Position numbers and translations under genes: made by a program
Source of the DNA: DAOUJW01 sp965218945
GTDB lineage: Bacteria; Chloroflexota; Dehalococcoidia; Lucifugimonadales; UBA2985
Reading direction: 5' to 3'
NCBI GenBank assembly: GCA_965218945.1
Contig: OZ244718.1
Span: 434,001 to 498,000 of the forward strand
Length of the DNA: 64,000 nucleotides
The notes under the pieces: generated by a model
The model's database searches: none
What the model was told of the DNA's origin: nothing
What the model saw: only the letters and a program-made list of their open reading frames with translations
Shown here: positions 33,705 through 41,931 of the stretch, piece after piece
How the letters are laid out: each line of letters starts with the position of its first letter
Position numbering within the stretch: the first letter of the stretch is position 1

Positions 33705-34559
33705 CTAGAAGCCCTCCTCTTCTTCCTCTTCCTCGATGTTGTCCTTGACGAAGGAGACCACCTCCTCGTCATCCGAGGGCAGTGCGGCTATGTTCGCCTC
33801 TCCCTCTTCGTCCCAATCGATGATAGGAGGTCGGTCCTGGTCCTCCTCTTCCTCCAGGTCCATCTCTATCGGCACTGGTGGAGTTCCCGGATAGGAGTAG
33901 GCGCCGCCTCCCGGCTGCCTGGCCGGGAAGGACATCGTGCCGTACTGGCTGGGATGCCGGTAGGTCTCCTTGATCATTATCACAAGGCTGTGCTCATCCA
34001 CCGCGGTGACGGCGGCGGTGTATCTGTTGCCGCCCTCCACCAGCTTGGCAAGGCGCAACCCGAGCTTGGGTTCTATCTCTCCCAGATATTCCCCCTTGAC
34101 GTTTTCAACTGTCATCCGGCTGCTGTGCGGCTTGAGATCTACGGCGTCTCCCGGCGCCATTGGGAGGTGCGCCGTGCCTGGGGGCAGGTTTCGGAGGGAC
34201 ATGGTTGCCGTTCTGCCTCGTTCCTCTATGAAGAGTTGAGGAGCCACCTTGGAGCCGAGCTTGGGCTGGGGAGCGCTGTCCCCAAGGTGGGCCAGTCGCT
34301 TGAGGTTCTTCCTGGCTATCGTATTTGCCCGCGAAACCTCCAGGGTGCGCCGGAAGGCGTCCTCTGCCTGCTTGTACTGACCAAGCTCCGACAGGGCCTT
34401 CCCAAGCCGGTTCAACGCCTCCACGTCCTTTGGAAAGTCCGCGACAATCTGGCGGTTCAAGGCCAGCGCCTCTTCCCATCGGCTCTCCAGAGCCAGGGCT
34501 ATGGCCTCCTTGGCCTTGTCCCTTCTTGAACGCGCTTTTTCTTCGGTGTTGAGATTCAT
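33705..34559 (-). CDS. TPR-repeat protein with HIRAN-like middle and acidic tail
   Basis: 284 residues from ATG 34559, after GGAGTA. Residues about 10-95 hold two to three tetratricopeptide repeats (WEEALALNRQIVADFPKD, ALNRLGKALSELGQYKQAED). The middle (about 105-210) is beta-rich with KGEYLGEIEPKLGLRLAKLV and NRYTAAVTAV, reminiscent of HIRAN-type domains. The tail is strongly acidic (DLEEEEDQDRPP, NIEEEEEEEGF). It may be a scaffold for a nucleic-acid or protein complex; this is inference. It is monocistronic. Confidence 0.65.
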   Translation of the reverse strand: MNLNTEEKARSRRDKAKEAIALALESRWEEALALNRQIVADFPKDVEALNRLGKALSELGQYKQAEDAFRRTLEVSRANTIARKNLKRLAHLGDSAPQPKLGSKVAPQLFIEERGRTATMSLRNLPPGTAHLPMAPGDAVDLKPHSSRMTVENVKGEYLGEIEPKLGLRLAKLVEGGNRYTAAVTAVDEHSLVIMIKETYRHPSQYGTMSFPARQPGGGAYSYPGTPPVPIEMDLEEEEDQDRPPIIDWDEEGEANIAALPSDDEEVVSFVKDNIEEEEEEEGF

Positions 34560-34758
34560 CGTCTGTACTCCACGCCTGTACTCCAAGGGAGATGAATTGT
34601 ATACCTGTTGTCAATAGGTGTGCAATACCTTTGGCGCAATTTGCGGCATCCAGGTTGTTCAGGCACGGGCCGGATAGATAGATATTCCGAGCAGTGAAAA
34701 GGACGTGTCAGACGTGTCTGCGCCGCGGCCGTAGGTTGGTATGCGAGAGGTCGGAGCT

Positions 34759-35562
34759 CTAGCTAAGTCCGTCCAGCTTGTTGGAGGCCTTGTCCGCCTC
34801 CTTGGCGACTGGCTGAGAGGGTTCGGTCTTGGAGGAGAGGTTGCCGTATCTCCCCCTGGCGTTGCTCCACCTCACTGAGAGGATGTCTCTCAGCATGAGG
34901 AAGCTGTCCCTGACGGGTTTCACCTTGCTCCCCTCGTGGTAGTACCAGTCTATGGGTATGTCCTTGATCCGCATACCAAGCCTCTGTGCCAGGAACAGCA
35001 CCTCGACATCGAAGCCGAAGCCGTGGGCGCGCTGCATAGAGAAGAGGGTTTCCGCCGCCTCTGCATCGAAGCACTTGAAGCCGCACTGGGTGTCCGAGAA
35101 GCCCCTGACAGCCAGGAGTCTCACCATCCAGTTGAACACGCGCCCCATCAGATGACGGCGAAAGGGCTCGTGGAACCGGCGCGACCCCGGAGCCTCTCGG
35201 GAGCCTATGGCTATGTCGAAGTCGGACAGGGTGGGAGGGAGGAACCTCTCCAGGTGCTCGATGGGCATGGATAGGTCGGCGTCCGCGATGAACCGGTATC
35301 GCCCCTGCGCGCTCATCATACCCGCCTTTACCGCCCATCCCTTTCCCCTATGGCTGAGGCTGACCAGGCGAATGCCTGGATTTTCGTTGGCGGCGGCCAG
35401 AACCAGGCCTGCGGTCCCGTCCTCGCTGCCGTCGTCGGCCACAACCACCTCCCAGGAGTAGCTCTGTCGACGCAGATAGTCAACCAGAGTCTCCAGGGTC
35501 TGGGTAATCCGCACCTCCTCGTTATAGGCGGGGATTACAACGGAAAGGAAAGGATGCGCCAA
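34759..35562 (-). CDS. Family 2 glycosyltransferase, DPM1/dolichyl-phosphate type
   Basis: 267 residues from TTG 35562 (AGGCGG 9 bases upstream); the longer ORF would read into the lysC ACT gene. GT-A fold motifs: FLSVVIPAYNEEVRI, VVVADDGSEDGTAG, HRGKGWAVKAGM, ADADLSMP (metal-binding DxD) and the downstream QCGFKCFDAEA. This combination is typical of polyprenyl-phosphate glucosyl- or mannosyltransferases of the ALG5/DPM1 group. Unlike many, it lacks C-terminal membrane helices. It is the last gene of the thrB-lysC cluster, 25 bases after lysC. Confidence 0.85.
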   Translation of the reverse strand: MAHPFLSVVIPAYNEEVRITQTLETLVDYLRRQSYSWEVVVADDGSEDGTAGLVLAAANENPGIRLVSLSHRGKGWAVKAGMMSAQGRYRFIADADLSMPIEHLERFLPPTLSDFDIAIGSREAPGSRRFHEPFRRHLMGRVFNWMVRLLAVRGFSDTQCGFKCFDAEAAETLFSMQRAHGFGFDVEVLFLAQRLGMRIKDIPIDWYYHEGSKVKPVRDSFLMLRDILSVRWSNARGRYGNLSSKTEPSQPVAKEADKASNKLDGLS

Positions 35563-35587
35563 GAAGAAAGACCGCCTTCCGCATGCT

Positions 35588-36073
35588 TCAGTCTGCCTGG
35601 TCAAGCCGGAAAGCCGCGTGCAAGGCTCGCACGGCGTCCTCCACCACGTCCTCGGCCACAATGCAGGTGATGCGTATCTCCGACGTGGTGATCATCTCGA
35701 TGTTCACGTTGGCCTCGTACAGTGCGCGGAACATCTGGGCCGCATAGCCGGGATGGTTCTGCATTCCCGTCCCCACAATGCTGACCTTGGCCAGACTGTC
35801 GTTGCTGACGCACTCCCCGGCCCCAATGCCTTTGGCTACGGGCTTAACAATCTCCATCGCGGCGGCCAGGTCCTCACGCGTCACCGTAAAGGTGAGGTCT
35901 GTGATGCGCTCCACGCTGGAGTTCTGGACTATGGTGTCCACGCTGATTCCCCTCTGGGCCAGGGGATCGAAGAGGGTGGCGGCGATTCCGGGCCTGTCGG
36001 GCACCCCCAGCACGGTAATCTTTGCTACGTTCTTGGCGTGGGCTACTCCACTTACTCTGTTTCTTACTTCCAT
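35588..36073 (-). CDS. lysC: Aspartokinase regulatory (double ACT) part, separated by an in-frame TGA
   Basis: 161 residues with two ACT domains: AKITVLGVPDRPGIAATLF / ITDLTFTVTREDL, and AKVSIVGTGMQNHPGYAAQ / NVNIEMITTSEIRITCIV. They normally form the C-terminal allosteric half of aspartokinase, where lysine or threonine binds. It lies in the same frame as the kinase half upstream: the stop TGA at 36085 is followed by GAA ACT GAT and then ATG 36073. With a sense codon there, the two parts would give a normal 406-residue LysC. Re-initiation at ATG 36073 is possible (weak GAGAAA upstream). Confidence 0.82.
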   Translation of the reverse strand: MEVRNRVSGVAHAKNVAKITVLGVPDRPGIAATLFDPLAQRGISVDTIVQNSSVERITDLTFTVTREDLAAAMEIVKPVAKGIGAGECVSNDSLAKVSIVGTGMQNHPGYAAQMFRALYEANVNIEMITTSEIRITCIVAEDVVEDAVRALHAAFRLDQAD

Positions 36074-36082
36074 ATCAGTTTC

Positions 36083-36808
36083 TCAGTGTATCAAAGTTCC
36101 GGGCGCGTCGACAAAGCTGGAGGCCACCATTATGGGCACATTGTACATTGCGCCCAGCTCTATTGAGCGCGGGTTCATTTTTGCGCCGTGACCGGCAAGC
36201 TCCAGCATTTCCTCATAGCCTATCTCGTCCAGCTTCCTGGCGTTGGGCACTACTCTGGGGTCTGCGGTGTATATGCCTTCAACGTCGGTGTAGATCTCGC
36301 ACATTCTGGCTTCCAGGCCGGCGGCCAGAGCCACGGCTGTTGTGTCGGATGCCCCTCGTCCAAGGGTTGTTATCTCCATATCCTCCGTGATGCCCTGGAA
36401 TCCGGCCACCACCACGATCTTGCCTTCCTGCAGCTCCCTGCGAATGCGCTGCGGGTCGACCGCCACTATTCTAGCACGAGTGTAGTCCATATCGGTCTGA
36501 ATGCCCGCCTGCCCTCCGCTAAGGCCTATGGCATCGTAACCCATCGACCGGAGGGCCATCGTAACCAGGGTACACGACACTATCTCCCCGGTGGACAGCA
36601 GAAGCGCCAGCTCCCTCCCGTCGGGCCTCTCGTTTACGGAATAGGCGAGCTGAATCAGATCGTCGGTGGTGTCGCCCATCGCGGAGACGACCACGACCAC
36701 CTGGTTCCCGCTGTCTTTGGCGCGGGTTATGCGACTGGCCACAGCCATAATTCTCTCGGCGTTGGCAACCGAACTTCCGCCGTACTTCTGCACTATCAGG
36801 TCACTCAT
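36083..36808 (-). CDS. lysC: Aspartokinase catalytic part, ends at an in-frame TGA
   Basis: 241 residues from ATG 36808 (GGAG upstream). It phosphorylates aspartate, the first step to lysine, threonine and methionine. The amino-acid-kinase fold shows IVQKYGGSSVANAERI at the start, VVVSAMGDTTDDL, STGEIVS, LSGGQAGI, FQGITEDMEITTLGRGASDT and YTDVEGIYTADPR. The last residues PGTLIH meet TGA where homologues continue with a linker (often Gly) into ACT domains; TGA is one base from GGA. It is either a recent nonsense mutation, a sequence error, or a split enzyme of two subunits. Confidence 0.85.
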   Translation of the reverse strand: MSDLIVQKYGGSSVANAERIMAVASRITRAKDSGNQVVVVVSAMGDTTDDLIQLAYSVNERPDGRELALLLSTGEIVSCTLVTMALRSMGYDAIGLSGGQAGIQTDMDYTRARIVAVDPQRIRRELQEGKIVVVAGFQGITEDMEITTLGRGASDTTAVALAAGLEARMCEIYTDVEGIYTADPRVVPNARKLDEIGYEEMLELAGHGAKMNPRSIELGAMYNVPIMVASSFVDAPGTLIH

Positions 36809-36818
36809 ATCCGCTCCG

Positions 36819-37730
36819 TCATTCCGTCGATACCACGTGAGCACCGAGGGTTGTAGGTCTAGTTACCTTGAGATCCCCGGATATACCCACTTTGTCCGCG
36901 GCGTTTGTCATCTCGTATCCTATGGTCATGGCTCTGGACGTTGCCAGCGCAAGGACGCTTGATCCACCCCCGGAGAGAAAGGCGCCCGCGGCGCCAGCGT
37001 CCAGGGCGGCGCGTATGATGTACTTCATGGCCGGGAATATGCTCTGACGCGCCGGCTGATGAAGCCTGTCCTGGGTCGCCACCTTCAGCTTGTCCACCCG
37101 GCCGGTTGACAGGCCGTTGACGAGCAGGGCAGTTCTCCCCAGATTGTACACCGCTTCTTGACGGCTGACCATATCCGGCAGGATAGCTCTGGCTTCCCTG
37201 GTTGCCATGGGGACGTCCGGCACGAAGACCACCGCCATCAGGTCCGGCGGAAGCGGCACCGCATCCGATATGGTACGGCCTTCGTCGCGTACCACTACCT
37301 GGCAGCCTCCCAGCAGGGCAGGGGAGACGTTGTCGCCGTGCCCCTCCATCTCCACCGCGAGGTCAAGCAGGCAGTCGCGGTCGAGGGGACGACGGCAGAG
37401 GGCGTTGGCGGCCACGAGACCCCCGACTATGGCGGCGGCGCTGCTCCCAAGCCCGCGCGCCAGTGGGATGCGGTTGCGGCACGATATGGACAGCGGCACA
37501 GGCTTCTCACCCGCCGCGTCGAAGGCGGCTCGAGCGGCGTAGTAGACCAGGTTGTCCTCCGAAGCGCTGAGGGTGTCTGCGCCATCTCCGGCTATAAGCA
37601 CAGCAGGTCGCGAGGACACGCTTATGCAGACGTCGTTCCACCAGTCCAGGGCCATGCCCAAACAGTCGAAGCCCGGGCCCAGGTTGGCCGTTGTGGCGGG
37701 AACTCGTACGGAGACAGATCGGTTTTCCAT
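36819..37730 (-). CDS. thrB: Homoserine kinase (GHMP family)
   Basis: 303 residues. ThrB phosphorylates homoserine on the way to threonine. GHMP motifs: VRVPATTANLGPGFDCLGMA at the start, IPLARGLGSSAAAIVGGLVA (ATP loop, about 88-107), EMEGHGDNVSPALLGG and the C-terminal GAFLSGGGSSVLAL. It is the first gene of a thrB-lysC-glycosyltransferase unit, 10 bases before the kinase part of lysC, consistent with aspartate-family amino-acid synthesis. Confidence 0.94.
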   Translation of the reverse strand: MENRSVSVRVPATTANLGPGFDCLGMALDWWNDVCISVSSRPAVLIAGDGADTLSASEDNLVYYAARAAFDAAGEKPVPLSISCRNRIPLARGLGSSAAAIVGGLVAANALCRRPLDRDCLLDLAVEMEGHGDNVSPALLGGCQVVVRDEGRTISDAVPLPPDLMAVVFVPDVPMATREARAILPDMVSRQEAVYNLGRTALLVNGLSTGRVDKLKVATQDRLHQPARQSIFPAMKYIIRAALDAGAAGAFLSGGGSSVLALATSRAMTIGYEMTNAADKVGISGDLKVTRPTTLGAHVVSTE

Positions 37731-37925
37731 GATAGCAAGCGGAGCTAAGTATACAGGGCGCCTATCCGGGATTCAAGGAAGGCGATTTCGCTACGAGTCC
37801 GCCCATGAAATCATTACAAATCTTACAATTGGGCCAGGGCACTATGCTAATCCCTTGACATGGGGTAGACTGGGCGTCACTACCCGCAATTCAGTGCGAA
37901 TAAGCGAAAGTTTTTGGAGGTGGTC

Positions 37926-38426
37926 ATGGCTACGTTCAGTCAGGTTGGTTCAGGTGCAATCTACAAACCGCGTGGTACACAAGAGGCGATTGATCGGAAT
38001 ATTATCGAACGCTTCCTCAACAGGGCGGCCGCGCTGGGCATACACCCTACACCCCTGTCGCTGAGGCCGTTGAGGAAGGGCCTCTTTGGGATCATGTACG
38101 CTTCCGACGTCTACCGCGTGTCCTGGAGCAAAGAGGTCAACATCAGCATACCCGGGGTGCTGAGCTTCACCCTCGGCATCCCCAGGAGCGGGACCTTCCA
38201 AAAGTACAACGCGAACAAGGTGCTCATGAGCGTGGAGGCGGAGGCCCTGCGCCAGCCGCTGTCCACCCTGTGGGAGATTGAGGATACGGCGGTTCTGGCC
38301 GAGGAGGTGGACCCGATACTGGCCGTCAAGGTTGCCGGCAGCTGGTTCGAGGTCTACCGCTGGCTGAAGCGCCCCTACCCCCTCAGCGATGCAGAGGCGG
38401 AGCACATGGCGCGCCTGTGGAAGTGA
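37926..38426 (+). CDS. Uncharacterised soluble protein
   Basis: 166 residues from ATG 37926, with GGAGG 5 bases upstream. Mixed alpha/beta sequence with no motif I recognise (LRPLRKGLFGIMYASDVYRV, SIPGVLSFTLGIPRSG, SWFEVYRWLKRPYPLSDAEA). It is divergent from thrB and only 28 bases before purO. A perfect TTGACA at 37855 lacks a well-placed -10 box. Confidence 0.6.
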   Translation: MATFSQVGSGAIYKPRGTQEAIDRNIIERFLNRAAALGIHPTPLSLRPLRKGLFGIMYASDVYRVSWSKEVNISIPGVLSFTLGIPRSGTFQKYNANKVLMSVEAEALRQPLSTLWEIEDTAVLAEEVDPILAVKVAGSWFEVYRWLKRPYPLSDAEAEHMARLWK

Positions 38427-38454
38427 GGGTGGGCGACTTTCACCTGAGAATCTA

Positions 38455-39108
38455 ATGTATATCGGTAGAAGCGTTTGCTTAGGCAGGACGCCTGATGGAA
38501 GGAACGTAGCTATATACCGCATATCGTCTCGTTCCTTTCCTGATCGTACAGCCAAGCACGATGGTGACGCTGTGTCCATAGTGGCAAAGCCAAGCGCATC
38601 CGGGAGCGGAACAAGTAATCCGTACATATTCTACAATTGCGCGCGCCTACTCTCCGACCATACCGTCGTTGGCAATGGGACACACACGGATGTAATTGCT
38701 GAGAAGCTCAGTGCAGGATATCCTGCAAGAGACGCGCTCACCATAGCCCTTTTCTCTCTTGATTACGAACGAGACGAACAGAACACTCCCAGAATTGCAG
38801 CGGTAATACCAAGAGAAAGCTCGACGGGTTGGTTGGGATCAATTCGGCCTGATTCAATCGAGATTAGGGAATTGGCGCTTGAGAGCGGCAGCGTTGCTTA
38901 TGTTGCAACCTACGAGTCAATAGACATCAGCCCGGCGAGAATCCTTCCGATTGCCGATGGCGATGCTGCCTTGATAGCACAAGCTGCCATAGACGGCCCT
39001 GGATTCAGTGACTTCGAGAATCCCGTAGTTGCTGTTGCATTTCTGGCAACTGATGGCAAGATAGAGGTCGGGATAAGAGAAGCGGGTCAGCAGGGCATCT
39101 CTGTGTAG
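38455..39108 (+). CDS. purO: IMP cyclohydrolase, archaeal PurO type
   Basis: 217 residues from ATG 38455. PurO closes the purine ring (FAICAR to IMP), a step most bacteria do with the unrelated PurH. The family start MYIGRSVCLGR, then YRISSRSFPDR, NPYIFYNCARLL, VGNGTHTDVIAEKL, ALFSLDYERDEQNTPRIAAV and YVATYESID match archaeal PurO closely over the full length. The upstream ribosome-binding site is weak. It has no other pur gene nearby. Its codon use looks less GC-biased than the neighbours, suggesting transfer; I have not measured this. Confidence 0.87.
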   Translation: MYIGRSVCLGRTPDGRNVAIYRISSRSFPDRTAKHDGDAVSIVAKPSASGSGTSNPYIFYNCARLLSDHTVVGNGTHTDVIAEKLSAGYPARDALTIALFSLDYERDEQNTPRIAAVIPRESSTGWLGSIRPDSIEIRELALESGSVAYVATYESIDISPARILPIADGDAALIAQAAIDGPGFSDFENPVVAVAFLATDGKIEVGIREAGQQGISV

Positions 39109-39178
39109 TAGGGTCTGGCTTCGCTGCCACACAGCTAGACTTTGGCTTGCTGTAACGTCTCTACCTTGTCCAGTACTA

Positions 39179-39664
39179 TCAGCTTCCCGGCAGTGTGTTG
39201 GGCATTTGCGCCACGAAGTCTATAGTCTCAAGGGACGGCACCCTGAAAGAGAAGACAGTTTCACCGTCCTTGTTGGTAACAGCAAAGTCCCCTTGCCCAA
39301 TAATATCCATCCCAACGAGTACGTCGCAATTGCGGAGAATGCCCTTGGTTGCTCTCAAGTTAGGAAACGTCACACCGCTTGGCAGAGTTATGCAAATAAG
39401 GTAAGTCTCCGTTCTATGGCTACCTTGAGCTGTATGCACGTTCGTCATGCCAGTTGGTTCAAGCTGGCATTGGTCAATAACGTTCTGTGTAACGGCGGAA
39501 TTCGTGGCGCCTGTATCCCAGATCGCCGTGAATGCTTTCGGAGGATCGTCCGGTGGGGAATCAAAGTCAAATGCCGCCTGGACAGTGACATTGCTGTGCA
39601 GGACGTTGGACTTGCCTCTGTAAGAGATAGTGAATGAACGCGGTTCTTCAACCGGTGTTTGCAT
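39179..39664 (-). CDS. Retropepsin-like aspartic protease
   Basis: 161 residues. A retroviral-type aspartic protease fold: AIWDTGATNSAVTQN carries the catalytic D-T-G (about residue 50), and NCDVLVGMDIIGQGDFAVTN is the second conserved segment. One D-T-G per chain means it acts as a dimer. No signal peptide, so cytoplasmic. It follows a DUF5678-type small protein by 11 bases, a pairing I have seen in other bacteria; substrate unknown. Confidence 0.8.
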   Translation of the reverse strand: MQTPVEEPRSFTISYRGKSNVLHSNVTVQAAFDFDSPPDDPPKAFTAIWDTGATNSAVTQNVIDQCQLEPTGMTNVHTAQGSHRTETYLICITLPSGVTFPNLRATKGILRNCDVLVGMDIIGQGDFAVTNKDGETVFSFRVPSLETIDFVAQMPNTLPGS

Positions 39665-39675
39665 TCAAGCTCTCG

Positions 39676-39915
39676 CTAGCCAATCACAAAGCGCGAATGA
39701 AAGGTCTGCGTGTGACTTTCAGCGCCAGGCTCACACTTCTGTATCAGGAACGTGCCCAGTTTATGAGTTTTTGACGTTTCCTGAAGAGCTTCTATATCAG
39801 AGTGATAGACTCCTATAACTCCCCGGTCTTTTATAACCAGGAACTTGCCGGCATATCTCTTCAAAAGCTCAGCTTTATGCGCCAGGTAATAGTCAAATTC
39901 CTTCTCAAGAATCAT
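39676..39915 (-). CDS. DUF5678-like small protein
   Basis: 79 residues from ATG 39915; GAGGTGG lies just upstream, and the longer GTG start would overlap that site. The sequence EFDYYLAHKAELLKRYAGKF, then VIKDRGVIGVYHSDIEAL, fits DUF5678, a short domain thought to form a compact beta sheet. It heads a two-gene unit with the retropepsin, probably its partner or substrate adaptor (inference). Confidence 0.65.
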   Translation of the reverse strand: MILEKEFDYYLAHKAELLKRYAGKFLVIKDRGVIGVYHSDIEALQETSKTHKLGTFLIQKCEPGAESHTQTFHSRFVIG

Positions 39916-39978
39916 ATACCACCTCACTTGGCAGCATCATAACACGAACTTCCGTCGCAGGTCAGTCCTGATACACCT

Positions 39979-41190
39979 TTACTCCCCCAGTCTTGCCACC
40001 GTGTCCACGTCTTTGTCGCCGCGGCCGCTTAGGCAGACCAGGATAATCGTGTCCTGCGGCAGCGTCGGGGCTAGCTGGCTGACGTAGTAAATGGCGTGGG
40101 ACGGCTCCAGGGCGGGGATGATGCCCTCGGTGCGAGAGAGCAGGTGGAAGCCCTCCAGGGCCTGCGAGTCCGTGACGGCGGTGTACTCCGCTCGCTCGGT
40201 GTCCTTCAGATGGCTGTGCTCGGGGCCGACTCCGGGGTAGTCCAGGCCTGCGGATATGCTGTGGGTCTCCTTCACCTGCCCGTGCTCGTCTTGGAGCAGG
40301 TAGGACATTGAGCCATGAAGCACGCCAGGTCGTCCGGCGACCAGAGTGGACGCGTGGCTCCCGGAATCGACGCCCATGCCGCCGGCCTCAACGCCCACCA
40401 GCTTGACCTCGGCGTCGTCCAGGAAGGGGTAGAACAGCCCCATCGAGTTGCTCCCTCCGCCGACGCACGCAACGGCGTAGTCTGGCAGTCGACCCTCCGC
40501 CTCCAGCATCTGCCGGCGCGCCTCCGTGCCGATGACCGATTGGAAGTCCCGCACCATCATCGGGTACGGGTGAGGCCCCACGACGCTGCCCAGCAGATAA
40601 TGGGTGGTCTCCACGTTGGTCACCCAGTCCCGGATGGCCTCGTTGATGGCGTCCTTCAGGGTGCGACTTCCCGCCGTAACCGCCCTCACCTCCGCTCCAA
40701 GGAGACGCATGCGATACACGTTGATGGCCTGCCGCCGCATATCCTCCTCGCCCATGTACACCACGCACTCCAGCCCCAGCATGGCGCAGGCCGTGGCGGT
40801 CGCCACTCCGTGCTGCCCGGCGCCGGTCTCGGCGATGATGCGTTGTTTGCCCATGTGCTGCGCCAGCAGCGCCTGCCCCAGCGCGTTGTTGATCTTGTGG
40901 GCCCCTGTGTGTGTCAGGTCCTCTCGCTTGAGGTAGATGCGAGCGCCGCCAAACTGGGTGGTCAGGTTGCGGGCGAAGTACAGAGGCGTGGGCCTTCCCG
41001 CGTAGTTCGTGTTGTAGTCGTAGAGCCTGCTTTGGAAGTCTTCAGACTTTCTTGAGGCCGCGTACTCCGCCTCAAGCTCTTCCAGGGCCGACATCAGCGT
41101 TTCCGGCACAAAGCGACCGCCGTAAGGCCCGAAGTGACCCAGGGAGTCGGGTAGGGTAGCTTCTTGTGAGTTCATAACATTGCTTTCCAT
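39979..41190 (-). CDS. trpB: Tryptophan synthase beta subunit
   Basis: 403 residues, the TrpB1 type. It condenses indole with serine using pyridoxal phosphate. Motifs: GPYGGRFVPETLM at the start, PLY near 70, LKREDLTHTGAHKINNALGQ (PLP lysine), ETGAGQHGVATAT, GGGSNSMGLFYPF (phosphate loop), SAGLDYPGVGPEH and EGIIPALEPSHA. It is the last gene of trpGDCFB. The alpha subunit gene trpA, which usually follows, is not in the window; downstream lie the DUF5678/retropepsin genes. Confidence 0.96.
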   Translation of the reverse strand: MESNVMNSQEATLPDSLGHFGPYGGRFVPETLMSALEELEAEYAASRKSEDFQSRLYDYNTNYAGRPTPLYFARNLTTQFGGARIYLKREDLTHTGAHKINNALGQALLAQHMGKQRIIAETGAGQHGVATATACAMLGLECVVYMGEEDMRRQAINVYRMRLLGAEVRAVTAGSRTLKDAINEAIRDWVTNVETTHYLLGSVVGPHPYPMMVRDFQSVIGTEARRQMLEAEGRLPDYAVACVGGGSNSMGLFYPFLDDAEVKLVGVEAGGMGVDSGSHASTLVAGRPGVLHGSMSYLLQDEHGQVKETHSISAGLDYPGVGPEHSHLKDTERAEYTAVTDSQALEGFHLLSRTEGIIPALEPSHAIYYVSQLAPTLPQDTIILVCLSGRGDKDVDTVARLGE

Positions 41191-41209
41191 TGTCTCGCTA
41201 TAACGCCGT

Positions 41210-41896
41210 TCACGTCCCGGCGCTCTGCTTCAGTGACTGGTCTACGCGCCTCACCTGCTCTATGAAGTCCGCGATCTTGGCCGCGTCCTTCCTTCCGTCG
41301 GTCTCGACGCCGCTGGAGACGTCCAGGCCCCATGACCTGACCTCGCGCACGGCTTCGGCCAGGTTGTCCCGGTTGAGCCCCCCGGCCAGGAGCAAGGGGC
41401 GCTCCCGGGCCAGTGTCCGGGCCACCTCCCAGTCGAAGACCTGGCCTGTCCCGCCGAGAATGCCCTGCTTGTTGTAGGTGTCCAGCATACACATGTGTCC
41501 CTCGTTGCTGTAAAGGGAAATGCCCTCACGCACTTCCGAAAGGACCTCCTCCGCCGGAGCGTCGCTTCTGACGTGGAACACCTTTATCACCGGCTTCTTG
41601 ATCTGGCGACAGTACTCCGGGGACTCGCTGCCTGACAATTGTGCCATGTCCAGGTCGCAGTGGGTGAGGACGTGCTCCACCTCTTCCAGGGGTTGATTGG
41701 CGAAGACGCCCACCCAGCGCGGCCCGTCCTTGCCCCAGCGATCGCGGAAGGACCGGACGAGCAGTCTCGCCTCCTCCAAGTCGACGTAGCGTCTGCTACG
41801 AGGCTCGAAGACGATACCCAGGAAGTCGGCGCCCGCCTCCGCAGCCGCCAGCGCGTCGTCGATGTCCCGGAGTCCGCAGATCTTAACCTTGGTCAT
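41210..41896 (-). CDS. trpF: Phosphoribosylanthranilate isomerase
   Basis: 228 residues, a (beta/alpha)8 barrel performing the Amadori rearrangement of PRA to CdRP. KICGLRDIDDALAAAEAGAD at the start contains the catalytic cysteine; VGVFAN, LAGGLNRDNL and GLDVSSGVETDGRKD (phosphate-binding loop) follow. It lies between trpC (35 bases upstream) and trpB (19 bases downstream) in the trp operon. Confidence 0.95.
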   Translation of the reverse strand: MTKVKICGLRDIDDALAAAEAGADFLGIVFEPRSRRYVDLEEARLLVRSFRDRWGKDGPRWVGVFANQPLEEVEHVLTHCDLDMAQLSGSESPEYCRQIKKPVIKVFHVRSDAPAEEVLSEVREGISLYSNEGHMCMLDTYNKQGILGGTGQVFDWEVARTLARERPLLLAGGLNRDNLAEAVREVRSWGLDVSSGVETDGRKDAAKIADFIEQVRRVDQSLKQSAGT

Positions 41897-41931
41897 GTAA
41901 GAAGTCCCCCTTCGGAAGAGCTCACGAATCC

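Noticed and set aside
36083..36085. TGA in lysC as a further selenocysteine codon
   Set aside because: No Cys is expected in that linker, TGA is one base from the common Gly codon, and no stem-loop follows at a suitable distance.
37855..37883. TTGACA as promoter of the 37926 gene
   Set aside because: No acceptable -10 hexamer occurs 16-18 bases downstream.
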